Origin: Rhizobium sp. 2MFCol3.1
GTDB taxonomy: Bacteria; Pseudomonadota; Alphaproteobacteria; Rhizobiales; Rhizobiaceae
Direction of reading: 5' to 3'
DNA length: 64,000 bases
Assembly: GCF_000377565.1 (NCBI RefSeq)
Contig: NZ_KB898353.1
Coordinates: 372,001-436,000, forward strand
The notes beneath the pieces were generated by a model, which did not search any database, was not told where the DNA came from, and saw only the letters and a list, made by a program, of their open reading frames with translations. Below are positions 25,841-35,778 of this stretch, piece after piece (the first letter of the stretch is position 1; each line of letters opens with the position of its first letter). The position numbers and the translations under genes were made by a program.

Positions 25841-27496
25841 TTACCGAATCCCCGCCCGTGCGCGCGGGCGCGTGTCATTGCGCTCGTGCTCGAAGATGGC
25901 GCCGGGAAGCGGCAGCTTGCCGCGAATGATGTCTGAGCCCTTCTCGCCCACCATGATGGTCGGCGCGTTGGTGTTGCAGGAGGGAACGCGCGGCATCACG
26001 GAGGAATCGCAGACGCGCAGGCCTTCCAGCCCGTGCACCTTGAGATCGAGCCCGACGACCGCGTCGGCGCCCGTGCCCATCTTGCAGGTGCCGACGGGGT
26101 GGTGATCGGTCTTGGCGTTGGCGCAGCCATAGTCGAAGAGTTCATCGTCGGTCATCACCTTAGGCCCCGGAAGCCGCTCGGCCAGCACGAAGGGCTTCAG
26201 CGCTGCCTGCTGCATGATTTCTCGCGCGATCTTCAGGCCTTCCAGCGACATCGTCCGGTCATGCGGATCGGACCAGTAATTCGGATCGATCAGCGGCGCC
26301 GCCGCAGGATCGGATGATTTGAGCCTGACGGTGCCGCGTGAGCGCGGGTGGAGATAGGCCGAGTTCAGCGTCACGCCGGCGTTCTTCAGCCGCTCGACGC
26401 CCGCCTCGATGCCGGAGCCGAGGCCGAGGTGGAACTGGATATCGGGAGAACGCGCATTCGGGTCCGCGTACCAGAAACCGCCCGTCTCGAAGAGCGAGGA
26501 CGCAACCGGGCCCGTGCGGAAGAGGATGTATTCCAGCCCCGCCCAGACCGTCCGGTGCAATTTCGCGACACCGTCATAGGTATGGTCGCCGGTGCATTCG
26601 CAAATAACGAAAAGGTCGAGGTGGTCCTGCAGGTTGCCGCCGACGCCGGGGAGGTCATGGTGAACCTTGACGCCGACAGATGTCAGATGATCGGCCGGGC
26701 CGATGCCGGATTGCAGCAGGAGCTTCGGCGAGCCGATGGCGCCCGATGACACCAGCACTTCGCGCTCGGCGCGGATCACCTCGGAGCCCTTGTCCGTCAC
26801 GACTTCGACGCCGACGGCTCTTGTTCCCTCGATCACGATCCTGCTCACCCGGGCGCCGGTGCGGATCGTCAGGTTCTTTCGGTCCTTGATGGGCGAGAGA
26901 TAGGCGAGCGACGCGGATGAACGGCGGCGGTTGCGCTGGGTCAGCTGGTAGAAGCCGACGCCCGCCTGCTGCTTGCCGTTGAAGTCGTGATTGTAGGGAA
27001 TGCCGAGCTCCTGGCCGGCGCGGATATAGGCGTCGCAGATCGGCAGCGCGGAGACAGGCATCGAGACGCCGAGCGGTCCGCCATAGGCGTGGTAATCGTC
27101 GGCGAAGCGCTGGTTGTCCTCGGCGCGCTTGAAGTAGGGTAGGATCGAGCGATAGTCCCAGCCCTCACAGCCATCCTCGCTGGCCCAGAGATCGTAGTCG
27201 GCGGCATTGCCCCGGGTGTAGAGCTGGGCATTGATGGACGAGCCGCCGCCGATTACCTTTGCCTGCGTGTAGCGCAGCACGCGGCCTTTCATGTGCTTCT
27301 GCGGAACGGTTTCCCATCCCCAGCTGGCCACACCCTTGGTCATCTTGGCAAAGCCGGCCGGCATGTGGAACAGCGGATTCCAGTCGCCGCCACCGGCTTC
27401 CAGAAGCAGCACGCTGACATCTGGATCTTCGCTTAGCCTGCTGGCGAGCACGCAGCCGGCGGGACCCGCGCCCGTTATGATGTAGTCAAAGCCCAT
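25841..27496 (-). CDS. GMC-family FAD-dependent oxidoreductase (choline dehydrogenase-like)
   Basis: 551 residues from ATG 27496 (MGFDYIITGAGPAGCVLASRL, the FAD dinucleotide fold); a longer frame to 27586 lacks conserved content. GMC signatures follow: KVIGGGSSINAQLYTRGNAADYD and GAIGSPKLLLQSGIGP (signature 2), and at the end HPVGTCKMG, the catalytic His region, plus SVMPRVPSCNTNAPT. It oxidises a primary or secondary alcohol and passes electrons to the respiratory chain or oxygen. It is the last gene of the LacI-headed operon and, with the aldehyde dehydrogenase, could take an alcohol to a carboxylate. The substrate is unknown. Confidence 0.87.
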   Translation of the reverse strand: MGFDYIITGAGPAGCVLASRLSEDPDVSVLLLEAGGGDWNPLFHMPAGFAKMTKGVASWGWETVPQKHMKGRVLRYTQAKVIGGGSSINAQLYTRGNAADYDLWASEDGCEGWDYRSILPYFKRAEDNQRFADDYHAYGGPLGVSMPVSALPICDAYIRAGQELGIPYNHDFNGKQQAGVGFYQLTQRNRRRSSASLAYLSPIKDRKNLTIRTGARVSRIVIEGTRAVGVEVVTDKGSEVIRAEREVLVSSGAIGSPKLLLQSGIGPADHLTSVGVKVHHDLPGVGGNLQDHLDLFVICECTGDHTYDGVAKLHRTVWAGLEYILFRTGPVASSLFETGGFWYADPNARSPDIQFHLGLGSGIEAGVERLKNAGVTLNSAYLHPRSRGTVRLKSSDPAAAPLIDPNYWSDPHDRTMSLEGLKIAREIMQQAALKPFVLAERLPGPKVMTDDELFDYGCANAKTDHHPVGTCKMGTGADAVVGLDLKVHGLEGLRVCDSSVMPRVPSCNTNAPTIMVGEKGSDIIRGKLPLPGAIFEHERNDTRPRARAGIR

Positions 27497-27509
27497 TGGT
27501 TCTATCCTG

Positions 27510-28289
27510 TCACAAGCGGGGAATGGAAAGGCCGCCATCGGCGTCGATGACGGTGCCGGTCGCAAAGGCGAAGGCGCCGGAGGCAAGGGCCGAGCAAATC
27601 CGACCGATGTCGTCGGCCTCGCCCCAGCGCTTCATCGGCACGAGCCCGCCTTCGATCAGCGCGTCGTATTTCGAGGTTACGCCTGCCGTCATGTCGGTGC
27701 GGATGATGCCAGGCCGGAGTTCGAAGACGGAAATGCCCGATTCCGCCAGGCGCAGCGCGAGCCCTTGAGAGAAGGCGGCAAGACCGGCCTTGCTGATGCA
27801 ATAGTCCAGCCGCTCCGGCGAACTCGCCTCGGCCGATACCGAGGTGATGTTGATGATCGAGCGCGGGTGTGGCTTGTCGCCGGAGACTAGCATCGCCTTC
27901 ACCACCGCCTGGGTGAAGAACACCGTGCCGCGCAGGTTCGTGGCCATGATCGCGTCGAAATTGTCAGCCGTCAGCCCGAGGAAATCGCCCCTGACCACGG
28001 CCGCCATGCCCGCATTGTTGACCAGGCAATCGATGCGACCGAAGGCCTGCAGGATCGCGTGAACGGTCTCCTCGTGCTTTTCGACGGCCGAAATATCGGC
28101 CTGCAGGTAGATCGCGTCGGCACCGTGTTGTTTCAGCTGCGCGACGGTCTCGTCCGCGGTCTCCGCGGCGCCGACGCCTGTTATCACGACATTGAAGCCT
28201 GATGTCGCCAGCGCGCCGGCAATGCCGAGCCCGATGCCGCGACGACCGCCGGTGACCACGGCTACGGGCTTGTCCGAATGCGTAGTCAT
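27510..28289 (-). CDS. Short-chain dehydrogenase/reductase
   Basis: 259 residues from ATG 28289. The NAD(P) site is VVTGGRRGIGLGIA; NNAG occurs at about residue 90, the catalytic Ser in SIINITSVSAE, and Tyr-x3-Lys in YCISKAG. The C-terminus RWGEADDIGRICSALASG... TGTVIDADGG is the FabG-like pattern (classical SDR). A frame extending upstream to 28718 only runs antisense-free through the next gene and is not used. It overlaps the upstream GMC gene by 4 bp. It probably oxidises a hydroxy intermediate in the same catabolic pathway. Confidence 0.87.
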   Translation of the reverse strand: MTTHSDKPVAVVTGGRRGIGLGIAGALATSGFNVVITGVGAAETADETVAQLKQHGADAIYLQADISAVEKHEETVHAILQAFGRIDCLVNNAGMAAVVRGDFLGLTADNFDAIMATNLRGTVFFTQAVVKAMLVSGDKPHPRSIINITSVSAEASSPERLDYCISKAGLAAFSQGLALRLAESGISVFELRPGIIRTDMTAGVTSKYDALIEGGLVPMKRWGEADDIGRICSALASGAFAFATGTVIDADGGLSIPRL

Positions 28290-29791
28290 GCTCTCAAATC
28301 CTTTGATGCGATGTGGTCGGCGACGCGCAGTGCCTGGCTTGCCACCGTCAAGGCCGGATTGACGGCCGCCGAGGTCGGCAGGAAGCTCGCATCGACGACG
28401 AAGAGGTTCTGGTGATCGAAGGCGCGGCAGTAGATGTCGAGGGGAGCCGACGCCGGGTCGCGGCCGATCCTGATGGTCCCGCACTGGTGCGAGGGCGTGC
28501 GCTTGTCGAATGGTCGGCTGAGCACTAGCGGAAAGCCGATCGACTTCAGGATGTCCTTGAGCTTGGAGACCAGCGAGAGATGGGCATCCCAGTTGGTGCG
28601 GTGCCATTTCAAGACGATACGGTCGCCATCGACCATCACCCGGCTTTCCGGATTGGGAACGTCCTCGCTCATGGCGTAAAAGTCGATCGCATGGCCGGTG
28701 ATCCGATTGAGCAGCCATTCCGGGACATTCGGCAGCGATCCCTTCAATACCTTGCCGGAGATGCGGCCGAGCAGCTGGACATTGCCGAGCGGCGGTCCGC
28801 CATTGCCGTCGGACAGATAGAAATCGTTGAAGGCGAAGGTCTTCTGGTAGATCGAGGTGTTGCGATATCGGGGCGAGACGCCGATCACGGCCGAGGAGTT
28901 GTGGTTCATGAAGTTGCGCCCGACCTGGCCCGATGAATTGGCGAGGCCTTCCGGAAACCGGTCACTTGCCGAGCGCAGCAAGAGCACGGCGGATTGCACG
29001 GCGCCGGCGCTCAGGATCACGAGCTTTGGATGAAGCGTTCGGGTTTCGCCGCCCTGGCGGTAAGTGACGCCAGAGATGCGGCCGTCCGCATCCGCTTCCA
29101 GCTTGATGACGGGAGAGTTGGTCTGAAGGCGGACATTGTCGTGTTGCAGCGCCTGCGACAGGGCCGCCGTCTCCGCATCCATCTTGCCGTCGTCAGAGTT
29201 CGGATGCGCGTCCCAAGGGGTCGGCGCCTTCGCCAGCCACTTGTCGATATCGACACCCAAGGGGAGCGAGAAAGGGTGCAGACCCTTCGCCTTCAGTCGC
29301 GCCCTGACATCGGCGATGGCGGGTTCTTCGCGCACTGGCGGGTAGTCATAAGGTGTCGAGTGCGAAGGTTCCGTTGGATCGTCGCCGAGCGCGCCGCGCA
29401 CACGGTACAGTTTTTCGGCTCGGCCATACCACGGCTCCAGTTCCCCATAGGGAAACGGCCAAGCCGGCGACACGCCTTCGCGGTGATGGATTTCTTCGAA
29501 ATCCTCGCGGCGGTAGCGCGAGAGCACGGCGCCGAAGAATTTCGAGTTGCCGCCGACATTGTAGTAGTTGCCGGGATTGAAGCCGGTGCCGTCGGCCTCG
29601 TACCAGGTCTCCTTCGGGCGGAAATGGCCGCGCTGGAAGATCGCCCGCTGGTCGCGGTTGACGGGGTGGTCGGCGATCCGTTCGCCGGCTTCGAGAATGA
29701 GGATCTCGGCGCCGGTGGCAGCTAGCCCGGCAGCGACGGTCGCGCCACCGATGCCCGAGCCGATGATGACGATATCAGGTGTTCTGTTCAT
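28286..29791 (-). CDS. GMC-family oxidoreductase, second type
   Basis: 501 residues with FAD-binding N-terminus DIVIIGSGIGGATVAAGLAATG and a C-terminal block HQCGTIRIGRD... VVDASFLPTSAAVNPALTVASQALRVADHIA, typical of the GMC subgroup containing fructose/gluconate-type and cholesterol-oxidase-like dehydrogenases. It is quite different from the choline-dehydrogenase-like GMC two genes downstream. No Tat signal is seen, so it is probably cytoplasmic or membrane-associated without export. It lies between the ABC ATPase and the SDR in the same operon and is likely to oxidise the imported carbohydrate or a derivative. Confidence 0.85.
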   Translation of the reverse strand: MNRTPDIVIIGSGIGGATVAAGLAATGAEILILEAGERIADHPVNRDQRAIFQRGHFRPKETWYEADGTGFNPGNYYNVGGNSKFFGAVLSRYRREDFEEIHHREGVSPAWPFPYGELEPWYGRAEKLYRVRGALGDDPTEPSHSTPYDYPPVREEPAIADVRARLKAKGLHPFSLPLGVDIDKWLAKAPTPWDAHPNSDDGKMDAETAALSQALQHDNVRLQTNSPVIKLEADADGRISGVTYRQGGETRTLHPKLVILSAGAVQSAVLLLRSASDRFPEGLANSSGQVGRNFMNHNSSAVIGVSPRYRNTSIYQKTFAFNDFYLSDGNGGPPLGNVQLLGRISGKVLKGSLPNVPEWLLNRITGHAIDFYAMSEDVPNPESRVMVDGDRIVLKWHRTNWDAHLSLVSKLKDILKSIGFPLVLSRPFDKRTPSHQCGTIRIGRDPASAPLDIYCRAFDHQNLFVVDASFLPTSAAVNPALTVASQALRVADHIASKDLRA

Positions 29792-29811
29792 ATTGCTGTC
29801 CCGCCGTCAGA

Positions 29812-30927
29812 TCACGCGATCCGCGCCTGGCTCTGCGGGTCGAAGAAGACCACCTTGTCGAGGTTGAATGCCAGTCGTGCGTTCTGGCCGGGCTGAATGC
29901 GGGCATCGGCGCGCAGGCGGGCGACGACCTCCTTGCCGCCGAGTTTCGTCACCGCGAATGTGTCTGACCCGGCCGGCTCGACGACGTCGATCAGGCAATC
30001 GCCTTCGGCAAGTGTCCGCGCGTTGCGGTCGGCGCCGTCGGGGTCGGTCAGCGCTTCCGGCCGGATGCCGAAGACGATCTGCCGGCCTGCATGCGCCTGC
30101 AGCGCTTCGCGGCCCGGTGCGATCGGCAAGCGGATCGGATCGCCGCTCGGACGGGCGAGCGACACGGAGAGGCCTGTCGCGCCCTGTTCGATAGTGCCGG
30201 ACAAGAGGTTCATGGCCGGAGAACCCATGAAGTCGGCAACGAACATGTTGGCGGGGTTGTTGTAGATCTCAGCCGGGGTGCCGAACTGCTGCACCTCGCC
30301 ATCCTTCATCACGGCGATCTTGGTGGCGAGCGTCATCGCCTCGATCTGGTCGTGCGTGACGTAGACGATCGTCTTGCCGGTCGCTTGGTGCAGGCGCTTG
30401 ATCTCGATGCGCATGTCGACGCGCAGCTTGGCGTCGAGGTTGGAGAGCGGCTCGTCGAACAAGAAGAGCTTGGGATCGCGCACCAGCGCGCGTCCCATGG
30501 CGACGCGCTGCCGCTGGCCGCCGGAAAGCTGACTCGGCTTGCGGTCCAGCAGATGTCCGATCTGCAGCACCTTGGCGACCTTGTCGATCGCGGCCTTGCG
30601 CTCGTCGGCCGGCACGCCGCGCATTTCCATGCCGAAGGAGATGTTTCCCGCCACCGTCATGTTCGGGTAGAGCGCGTAGCTCTGGAACACCATGGCGATG
30701 TCGCGCTTGGACGGATGCAGGTCCGAGATGCTGCGGCCATCGACGCTGATGTCGCCCTCGGTGATGGCCTCCAGCCCGGCAATGGTGTTGAGCAGCGTGG
30801 ACTTGCCGCAGCCGGACGGGCCGACCAGCACCAGGAAGCCGCCCTTTTCCAGCTCAAGATCGATGCCCTTGAGGATTTCCAGTGCGCCGAAACGCTTTCT
30901 GAGGCCTGAGATTTCGAGAAAAGCCAT
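29812..30927 (-). CDS. Carbohydrate ABC transporter ATP-binding protein (UgpC/MalK-like)
   Basis: 371 residues. The ATPase domain (residues 1-235) has Walker A GPSGCGKST, signature LSGGQRQRVAMGRAL, Walker B LFLFDEPLSNLD and switch VTHDQ. The C-terminal TOBE-type region contains NMFVADFMGSPAMNLL and FGIRPEALTD, the MalK/UgpC pattern. It drives the CUT1 importer encoded by the three upstream genes. Gap to the permease stop: 4 bp. Confidence 0.92.
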   Translation of the reverse strand: MAFLEISGLRKRFGALEILKGIDLELEKGGFLVLVGPSGCGKSTLLNTIAGLEAITEGDISVDGRSISDLHPSKRDIAMVFQSYALYPNMTVAGNISFGMEMRGVPADERKAAIDKVAKVLQIGHLLDRKPSQLSGGQRQRVAMGRALVRDPKLFLFDEPLSNLDAKLRVDMRIEIKRLHQATGKTIVYVTHDQIEAMTLATKIAVMKDGEVQQFGTPAEIYNNPANMFVADFMGSPAMNLLSGTIEQGATGLSVSLARPSGDPIRLPIAPGREALQAHAGRQIVFGIRPEALTDPDGADRNARTLAEGDCLIDVVEPAGSDTFAVTKLGGKEVVARLRADARIQPGQNARLAFNLDKVVFFDPQSQARIA

Positions 30928-30931
30928 GGGA

Positions 30932-31867
30932 TTATCCTTTGACCGCGCCCGCCATCAGACCGCGAACGAAGTAGCGGCCGGCGAGGATGTAAACGAGAAG
31001 CGTGGGCATGGCGGCGATCATCGCGGCGGCCATGTTGACATTGTATTCGACCACACCGGTCGAGGTGTTGACGACGTTGTTCAGCGCCACGGTCATCGGC
31101 ATGGACTCGCCGGTTCCCGCATAGGCGGATGCGAACAGGAAGTCGTTCCAGATGTTGGTGAACTGGTAGATCACGGTCACGACGATGATCGGCAGCGAGT
31201 TCGGCAGCATGATGCGGCGGAAGATCTGGAAGAAGCTCGCGCCATCCACCTGCGCCGCGCGCACCAGTTCGGTCGGAAATGCCTCGTAGTAGTTGCGGAA
31301 GAACAGCGTCGTGAAGCCGAGACCATAGACGACGTGGACGATGACCAGATTGACCGTCGGATTGCCGAAGCCGAGCGACATGCCGATATCATTGGTGAGC
31401 ATGTTGCCGAAGCGACCGAGGCTGCCGAGAATGGTTGCCATCGGCAAAAGCACCGACTGGAACGGAATGAAGCAGGCAAAAAGCATCAGTCCGAAGACCA
31501 GCGTGTGGCCGGGGAAGCGCCACTTGGTGAGCACGTAGCCATTCAGCGCGCCAAGAATGGTGGAGATGGCGACGGCGGGAACGACCATCTTGATCGAGTT
31601 CCAGAAATAACCCTTGATGCCGGCGCAAGTGAGGCCGACGCAGGTTTCGCCCCAGGCCTTGATCCATGGCTCGAAGGTCGGCGCCGCCGGCAGCGACAAC
31701 ATGTTGCCGCCCTGGATCTCGTCCATCGTCTTGAACGAGGTGACCAACATGACGAAGAGCGGCATCAGGTAGATGATCGCGAAGATCGCGAGTACGCCGT
31801 AGATGAAGATGCGGTTGAACATCCGCATGCGTGCCATGTGGGAGGCATCCGATGTGACCGTGCTCAT
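30932..31867 (-). CDS. Carbohydrate ABC transporter permease (MalG-like)
   Basis: 311 residues, six hydrophobic segments, and the EAA loop ELVRAAQVDGASFFQIFRRIMLPNSLP that contacts the ATPase. The C-terminus (AGRYFVRGLMAGAVKG) is typical of CUT1 second permeases. It overlaps the first permease by 4 bp. Confidence 0.9.
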   Translation of the reverse strand: MSTVTSDASHMARMRMFNRIFIYGVLAIFAIIYLMPLFVMLVTSFKTMDEIQGGNMLSLPAAPTFEPWIKAWGETCVGLTCAGIKGYFWNSIKMVVPAVAISTILGALNGYVLTKWRFPGHTLVFGLMLFACFIPFQSVLLPMATILGSLGRFGNMLTNDIGMSLGFGNPTVNLVIVHVVYGLGFTTLFFRNYYEAFPTELVRAAQVDGASFFQIFRRIMLPNSLPIIVVTVIYQFTNIWNDFLFASAYAGTGESMPMTVALNNVVNTSTGVVEYNVNMAAAMIAAMPTLLVYILAGRYFVRGLMAGAVKG

Positions 31868-32817
31868 CGCGATTTCTCCCGCAGTTCCGAATAAAGATAG
31901 GGAATGATGATGGCCGAGATGGTCATCAGCATGATCACGGCGCTGGCCGAGCCGACGGCCATTTCGTTACGCTTGAAGGTGTATTCATACATGAAGTTGG
32001 ACGGCAGCCAGGCCGAGCCGCCGGGGCCGCCAGAGGTCAGCGCGACCACAAGGTCGTAGGACTTGATCGCCATGTGCGCGAGCACGATGAAGGCGGATAG
32101 GAACACGGGCCTCAGAAGCGGAATGATGATGCGGCGATAGAGCTGCACCGTCGAGGCGCCATCGATCTGAGCCGCCTTCATGATCTCGCTGTCGATGCCG
32201 CGAAGGCCCGCCAGGAACATCGCCATGACGAAGCCCGAGGCCTGCCAGACGCCGGCGATGACAACGGTGTAGATCACGAAGTCCTTGTTCTTGATCCAGT
32301 CGAAGTGAAAGCTCGTCCAGCCGAAATGGTGCAACGTCTGCTCCAGCCCGAGGCCCGGATCGAGGAACCATTTCCAGGCAACCCCTGTCACGATGAAGGA
32401 GAGCGCCATCGGATAGAGGAAGATCGGCCGCAGAATGCCTTCGCCGCGGATCTTCTGGTCGAGCAGGATGGCGAGCAGCAGCCCGAGGCCCAGGCAAATC
32501 GCGATATAGAGGAAGCCGAAGATCCCCATATTGGTGATCGACGTGTACCAGGACGACGGCGGATCGCTCTCGAAGGTCCAGCGCCAGAGCCGTTGATAGG
32601 CGCGAGGCCCGGTCAGCGCGTAGGACGGGAAGGTCTTTGAATTGGTGAAGGACAGATAGACCGTCCAGAGGATGAAGCCGTAGACGAAGACCAGCGTGAT
32701 TGCGAAGCTCGGCGCAAGCACGATTTTCGGCAGCGCGTCCTGCAGCCAGCCGCGCATGGAAAACGACGTTCCGCGCTGCGCTGTGACTTCTGGTTTGGTG
32801 GTAGCGATAGTGCTCAT
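31864..32817 (-). CDS. Carbohydrate ABC transporter permease (MalF-like)
   Basis: About 317 residues from ATG 32817 (MSTIATTK); ATG 32826 (MNVM) is equally possible because GGGAGGGGG directly precedes it, and a frame up to 32871 exists. There are six hydrophobic segments, and the EAA loop reads EIMKAAQIDGASTVQLYRRIIIPLLRP. It pairs with the MalG-like permease as the inner-membrane channel. Confidence 0.88.
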   Translation of the reverse strand: MSTIATTKPEVTAQRGTSFSMRGWLQDALPKIVLAPSFAITLVFVYGFILWTVYLSFTNSKTFPSYALTGPRAYQRLWRWTFESDPPSSWYTSITNMGIFGFLYIAICLGLGLLLAILLDQKIRGEGILRPIFLYPMALSFIVTGVAWKWFLDPGLGLEQTLHHFGWTSFHFDWIKNKDFVIYTVVIAGVWQASGFVMAMFLAGLRGIDSEIMKAAQIDGASTVQLYRRIIIPLLRPVFLSAFIVLAHMAIKSYDLVVALTSGGPGGSAWLPSNFMYEYTFKRNEMAVGSASAVIMLMTISAIIIPYLYSELREKSR

Positions 32818-32902
32818 AACATTCATCCCCCTCCCAAGGGTGACGTTGGCAGTCGACATCTTCCCCGCCATCTGAGCCGGGGAAGACCATGCTCGGAGCC
32901 GA

Positions 32903-34165
32903 TTACTTGGCGTCGTCGATTGCCTTCACGAGTTCCTCGACAGCCTGGTCGGAGGTCTTGATCTGGCCGTGAACGAACTTCGAGACGACGTCCTTGTAGG
33001 CGTTGGCAACGGCCGGAGGCGCGCCATAGCCCTGTGCCAGCGAGCCGAACAGCGTGCCGCCTTCGTTGGCTGCCTTCAGGTCGGCGATACCCTTCTTGCC
33101 GCAGGCGTCGAAGTCGGTATCCGGCACGTCGGTACGGGCGGGAACCGAGCCCTTGACGACGTTGAAGGCCGACTGGAAGCTCTTCGACAGCGTTGCCGTC
33201 GCAAGCGCCACCTGAGCGGCCTTGCGATCGTCGGGAACATTGAACATGCCGAACATGTCGGAGTTGTAGATCACGCTGCCGTCGGTGCCGGGGAAGCGGT
33301 AGCAAAGGAAGTCGGTGTCGGGGGTCTTTTTGGCTGCGACGAATTCGCCCTTGGCCCAGTCACCCATGACCTGCACCAGCGCATCACCCTTGATGACCAT
33401 CGCGGTCGCAAGGTTCCAGTCACGGCCGGAGAAGTTCGGATCGACATACTTGATCAGCGTGGCCAGGTTGTCGAAGGATTTCTTCATCGTGTCGGACTTC
33501 AGCGACTCCTCATCGAGTTCGTTGAAGGCCTTCTTGTAGAACTCCGGTCCGCCGGTCGAGAGCACGACGCTGTCGAACATGGTGGCTTCCTGCCAGTTCT
33601 GACCGCCGAGAGCGAGCGGCGTGACGCCGGCAGCCTTTGCCTTGTCGAGCAGGGCTACGAGGTCTTCGAAGGTCTTCGGCTGCGTGCCGCCGATCTTGTC
33701 CATCACGGCCTTGTTGATCCAGAGCCAATTGACGGAGTGAACGTTGACTGGAGCTGCGACCCACTTGCCGTCATAGACGGAGAACTTCTGCAGCGCTGCC
33801 GGAACCGACTTGTCCCAGCCTTCCTTCTTCGCGGTTTCGGTGAGATCGCCCATCACACCTGCTTGCGCGTAGTCGAGAACGGTGTAGCCGAGCATCTGCG
33901 AAGCGGTCGGGTAGGTGCCTGCCGCAACCATCGCCTTCAGCGCGGTCATCGCGGCGTCGCCACCGCCGCCGGCGACGGGCACGTCTTTCCACGCGTAGCC
34001 TTCCTTCGCCAGGTCGCCCTTCAGTACGTTGAGCGCGGCAGCTTCGCCACCCGACGTCCACCAATGCAGCATCTGCACTTCCTTGACATCGGCAGCGCGG
34101 GCCAAACCGCCCACAGCACCAACTGCCAATGCGACCACGGCGGTCGCCGTTAGAAATCTGCGCAT
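32903..34165 (-). CDS. Carbohydrate ABC transporter substrate-binding protein (family 1)
   Basis: 420 residues from ATG 34165, with GGGAGG about 8 bases upstream. A signal peptide covers residues 1-23 (ending ARA). The mature start VQMLHWWTSGGEAAALNVLKGDL is typical of CUT1 binding proteins for mono- and oligosaccharides; VNVHSVNWLWINKAVMDKIGG and the AMVIKGDALVQVMGDWAKGEF block follow, as in glucose/mannose-type binding proteins. It delivers a sugar or polyol ligand to the two permeases. The about 100-bp gap to the upstream aldehyde dehydrogenase gene may hold an internal promoter. Confidence 0.9.
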   Translation of the reverse strand: MRRFLTATAVVALAVGAVGGLARAADVKEVQMLHWWTSGGEAAALNVLKGDLAKEGYAWKDVPVAGGGGDAAMTALKAMVAAGTYPTASQMLGYTVLDYAQAGVMGDLTETAKKEGWDKSVPAALQKFSVYDGKWVAAPVNVHSVNWLWINKAVMDKIGGTQPKTFEDLVALLDKAKAAGVTPLALGGQNWQEATMFDSVVLSTGGPEFYKKAFNELDEESLKSDTMKKSFDNLATLIKYVDPNFSGRDWNLATAMVIKGDALVQVMGDWAKGEFVAAKKTPDTDFLCYRFPGTDGSVIYNSDMFGMFNVPDDRKAAQVALATATLSKSFQSAFNVVKGSVPARTDVPDTDFDACGKKGIADLKAANEGGTLFGSLAQGYGAPPAVANAYKDVVSKFVHGQIKTSDQAVEELVKAIDDAK

Positions 34166-34269
34166 TTGAAAACCTCCCGTTTTCAAGTTCGCGAAACGAG
34201 ACCCATTCTCGTTCCGTATCCCCCGCCCTCCTCGAGCGTGGTTTCTGCAGACCGGCTCCCCGCCGGCTG

Positions 34270-35778
34270 TCAGTTCCTGGGCATCCACCAGTTTGTGCGG
34301 CTGCCGATATGCATGTTGAGCGTCTTCGTCTCGGTGTAATCCTCGACCGCATGGCGGCCGAGTTCGCGTCCGAGGCCGGACTGCTTGTATCCCCCGAACG
34401 GCAGCTCCGATGCGCCGTCCATGAATGTGTTCATCCAGACGGTTCCCGCGCGTACTCTACGCCCGATCGTCAGGCATGTATCGAAATCCTTGCTCCAGAC
34501 GCCGGCCGAGAGGCCGTAATCGATGGAGTTGGCGATCTCGATCGCTTCGTCGGTGGTCTCGAAGGTGAGGACGGAAAGAACGGGGCCGAACACCTCCTCG
34601 CGCGCGACCGTCATCCCCGGCGTGACCTGAGAGAGAATGGTCGGCGCCATGAACTGGCCCATGCCGAGATCCAGCGCCCCGCCGCCATGGGCGATTTCGG
34701 CGCCGGCGCTCTTTGCCGCCGCGACATAGCCGGCGATCTTGTCGAAATGCTGCGGCGTGATGATCGCGCCGACCTGCGTGGTCGGGTCGAGGGGATCACC
34801 GACCTTCACATGCTTGGCGAGCGCCGCCACGCGCGCCACGACATCGCCGGCGATGGACTTGTGCAGGATCAGCCGCGAGCCTGCATTGCAGCATTCGCCG
34901 GCGTTGAAATAGGCGCCGAACACGGCCGCGTCGATGAAGGCATCGAGATCGGCATCCGGGAAGACGATCTGCGGGTTTTTGCCGCCGAGCTCCAGCGAAA
35001 CCTTCTTCAGCGTTTGCGCCGCATTGGTCATCGTCAGCTTACCAACGCCGGTCGAGCCGGTGAACGAAACCATGTCGACGTCGGGATGCGACGTCATGAT
35101 CGCGCCGACTTCGGCGCCCGTGCCGGTGACGATATTGACGACGCCATCGGGAACGCCGGCTTCCTGCAGGATTTCGCCGAGCACGATCGTCGAGCCCGAT
35201 GTCAGTTCCGATGGCTTGACCACGCAGGTGCAGCCCGCGGCCAGCGCGAAGGGCAGCTTCTGGCCGACGATCAGGAACGGGAAATTCCACGGCGTGATGA
35301 TCGAGACGACACCGATCGCCTCGCGCAGCACGACACCCAGAGTGCCGTCGCCGAGCGTGTTGTAGCTTTCGCCATGCAGATCGCGGGCAAGTGCGGCAGC
35401 ATAGCGCCAGATATCGACCGATCCCGCGATCTCGCCCTTGACCTGAGAGATCGGTTTGCCGGCCTCGATCGCATCGAGATAGGCGAGTTCGTCGGCCCTG
35501 GCGGCAATGAGGTCGGCGGCCTTGAGCAGGATGGCGGAGCGCTCCGATGCCGTCATGCGCGGCCAGGGGCCGGTGTCGAACGACTTGCGGGCAGCGGCAA
35601 TCGCGCGCTCGGCGTCGGCCTTGGAACCGGCCTGAAAGCGGCTGATGACGACGCCGTGGCTCGGCGCGACACGTTCGATCGGCGCGGCATTGCCGGAGAT
35701 CCACTTGCCGTCGATCAGCATCTTGAAGTCGCGGACCGTCTGATTGGCAAGCGCCTTCGGGGTGACCAGAACCGTCAT
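34270..35778 (-). CDS. NAD(P)-dependent aldehyde dehydrogenase
   Basis: 502 residues from ATG 35778, which overlaps the preceding stop as TAATG and has GGGAG 7 bases upstream; ATG 35784 is an alternative. The landmarks are ITPWNFPFL (cofactor site), FTGSTGVGK, SLELGGKNPQIV (general-base Glu) and NAGECCNAGSR (nucleophile Cys), then EEVFGPVLSV. It is a generalist-looking family (betaine/phenylacetaldehyde-type); the neighbouring GMC dehydrogenases suggest it oxidises the aldehyde they make. Confidence 0.9.
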   Translation of the reverse strand: MTVLVTPKALANQTVRDFKMLIDGKWISGNAAPIERVAPSHGVVISRFQAGSKADAERAIAAARKSFDTGPWPRMTASERSAILLKAADLIAARADELAYLDAIEAGKPISQVKGEIAGSVDIWRYAAALARDLHGESYNTLGDGTLGVVLREAIGVVSIITPWNFPFLIVGQKLPFALAAGCTCVVKPSELTSGSTIVLGEILQEAGVPDGVVNIVTGTGAEVGAIMTSHPDVDMVSFTGSTGVGKLTMTNAAQTLKKVSLELGGKNPQIVFPDADLDAFIDAAVFGAYFNAGECCNAGSRLILHKSIAGDVVARVAALAKHVKVGDPLDPTTQVGAIITPQHFDKIAGYVAAAKSAGAEIAHGGGALDLGMGQFMAPTILSQVTPGMTVAREEVFGPVLSVLTFETTDEAIEIANSIDYGLSAGVWSKDFDTCLTIGRRVRAGTVWMNTFMDGASELPFGGYKQSGLGRELGRHAVEDYTETKTLNMHIGSRTNWWMPRN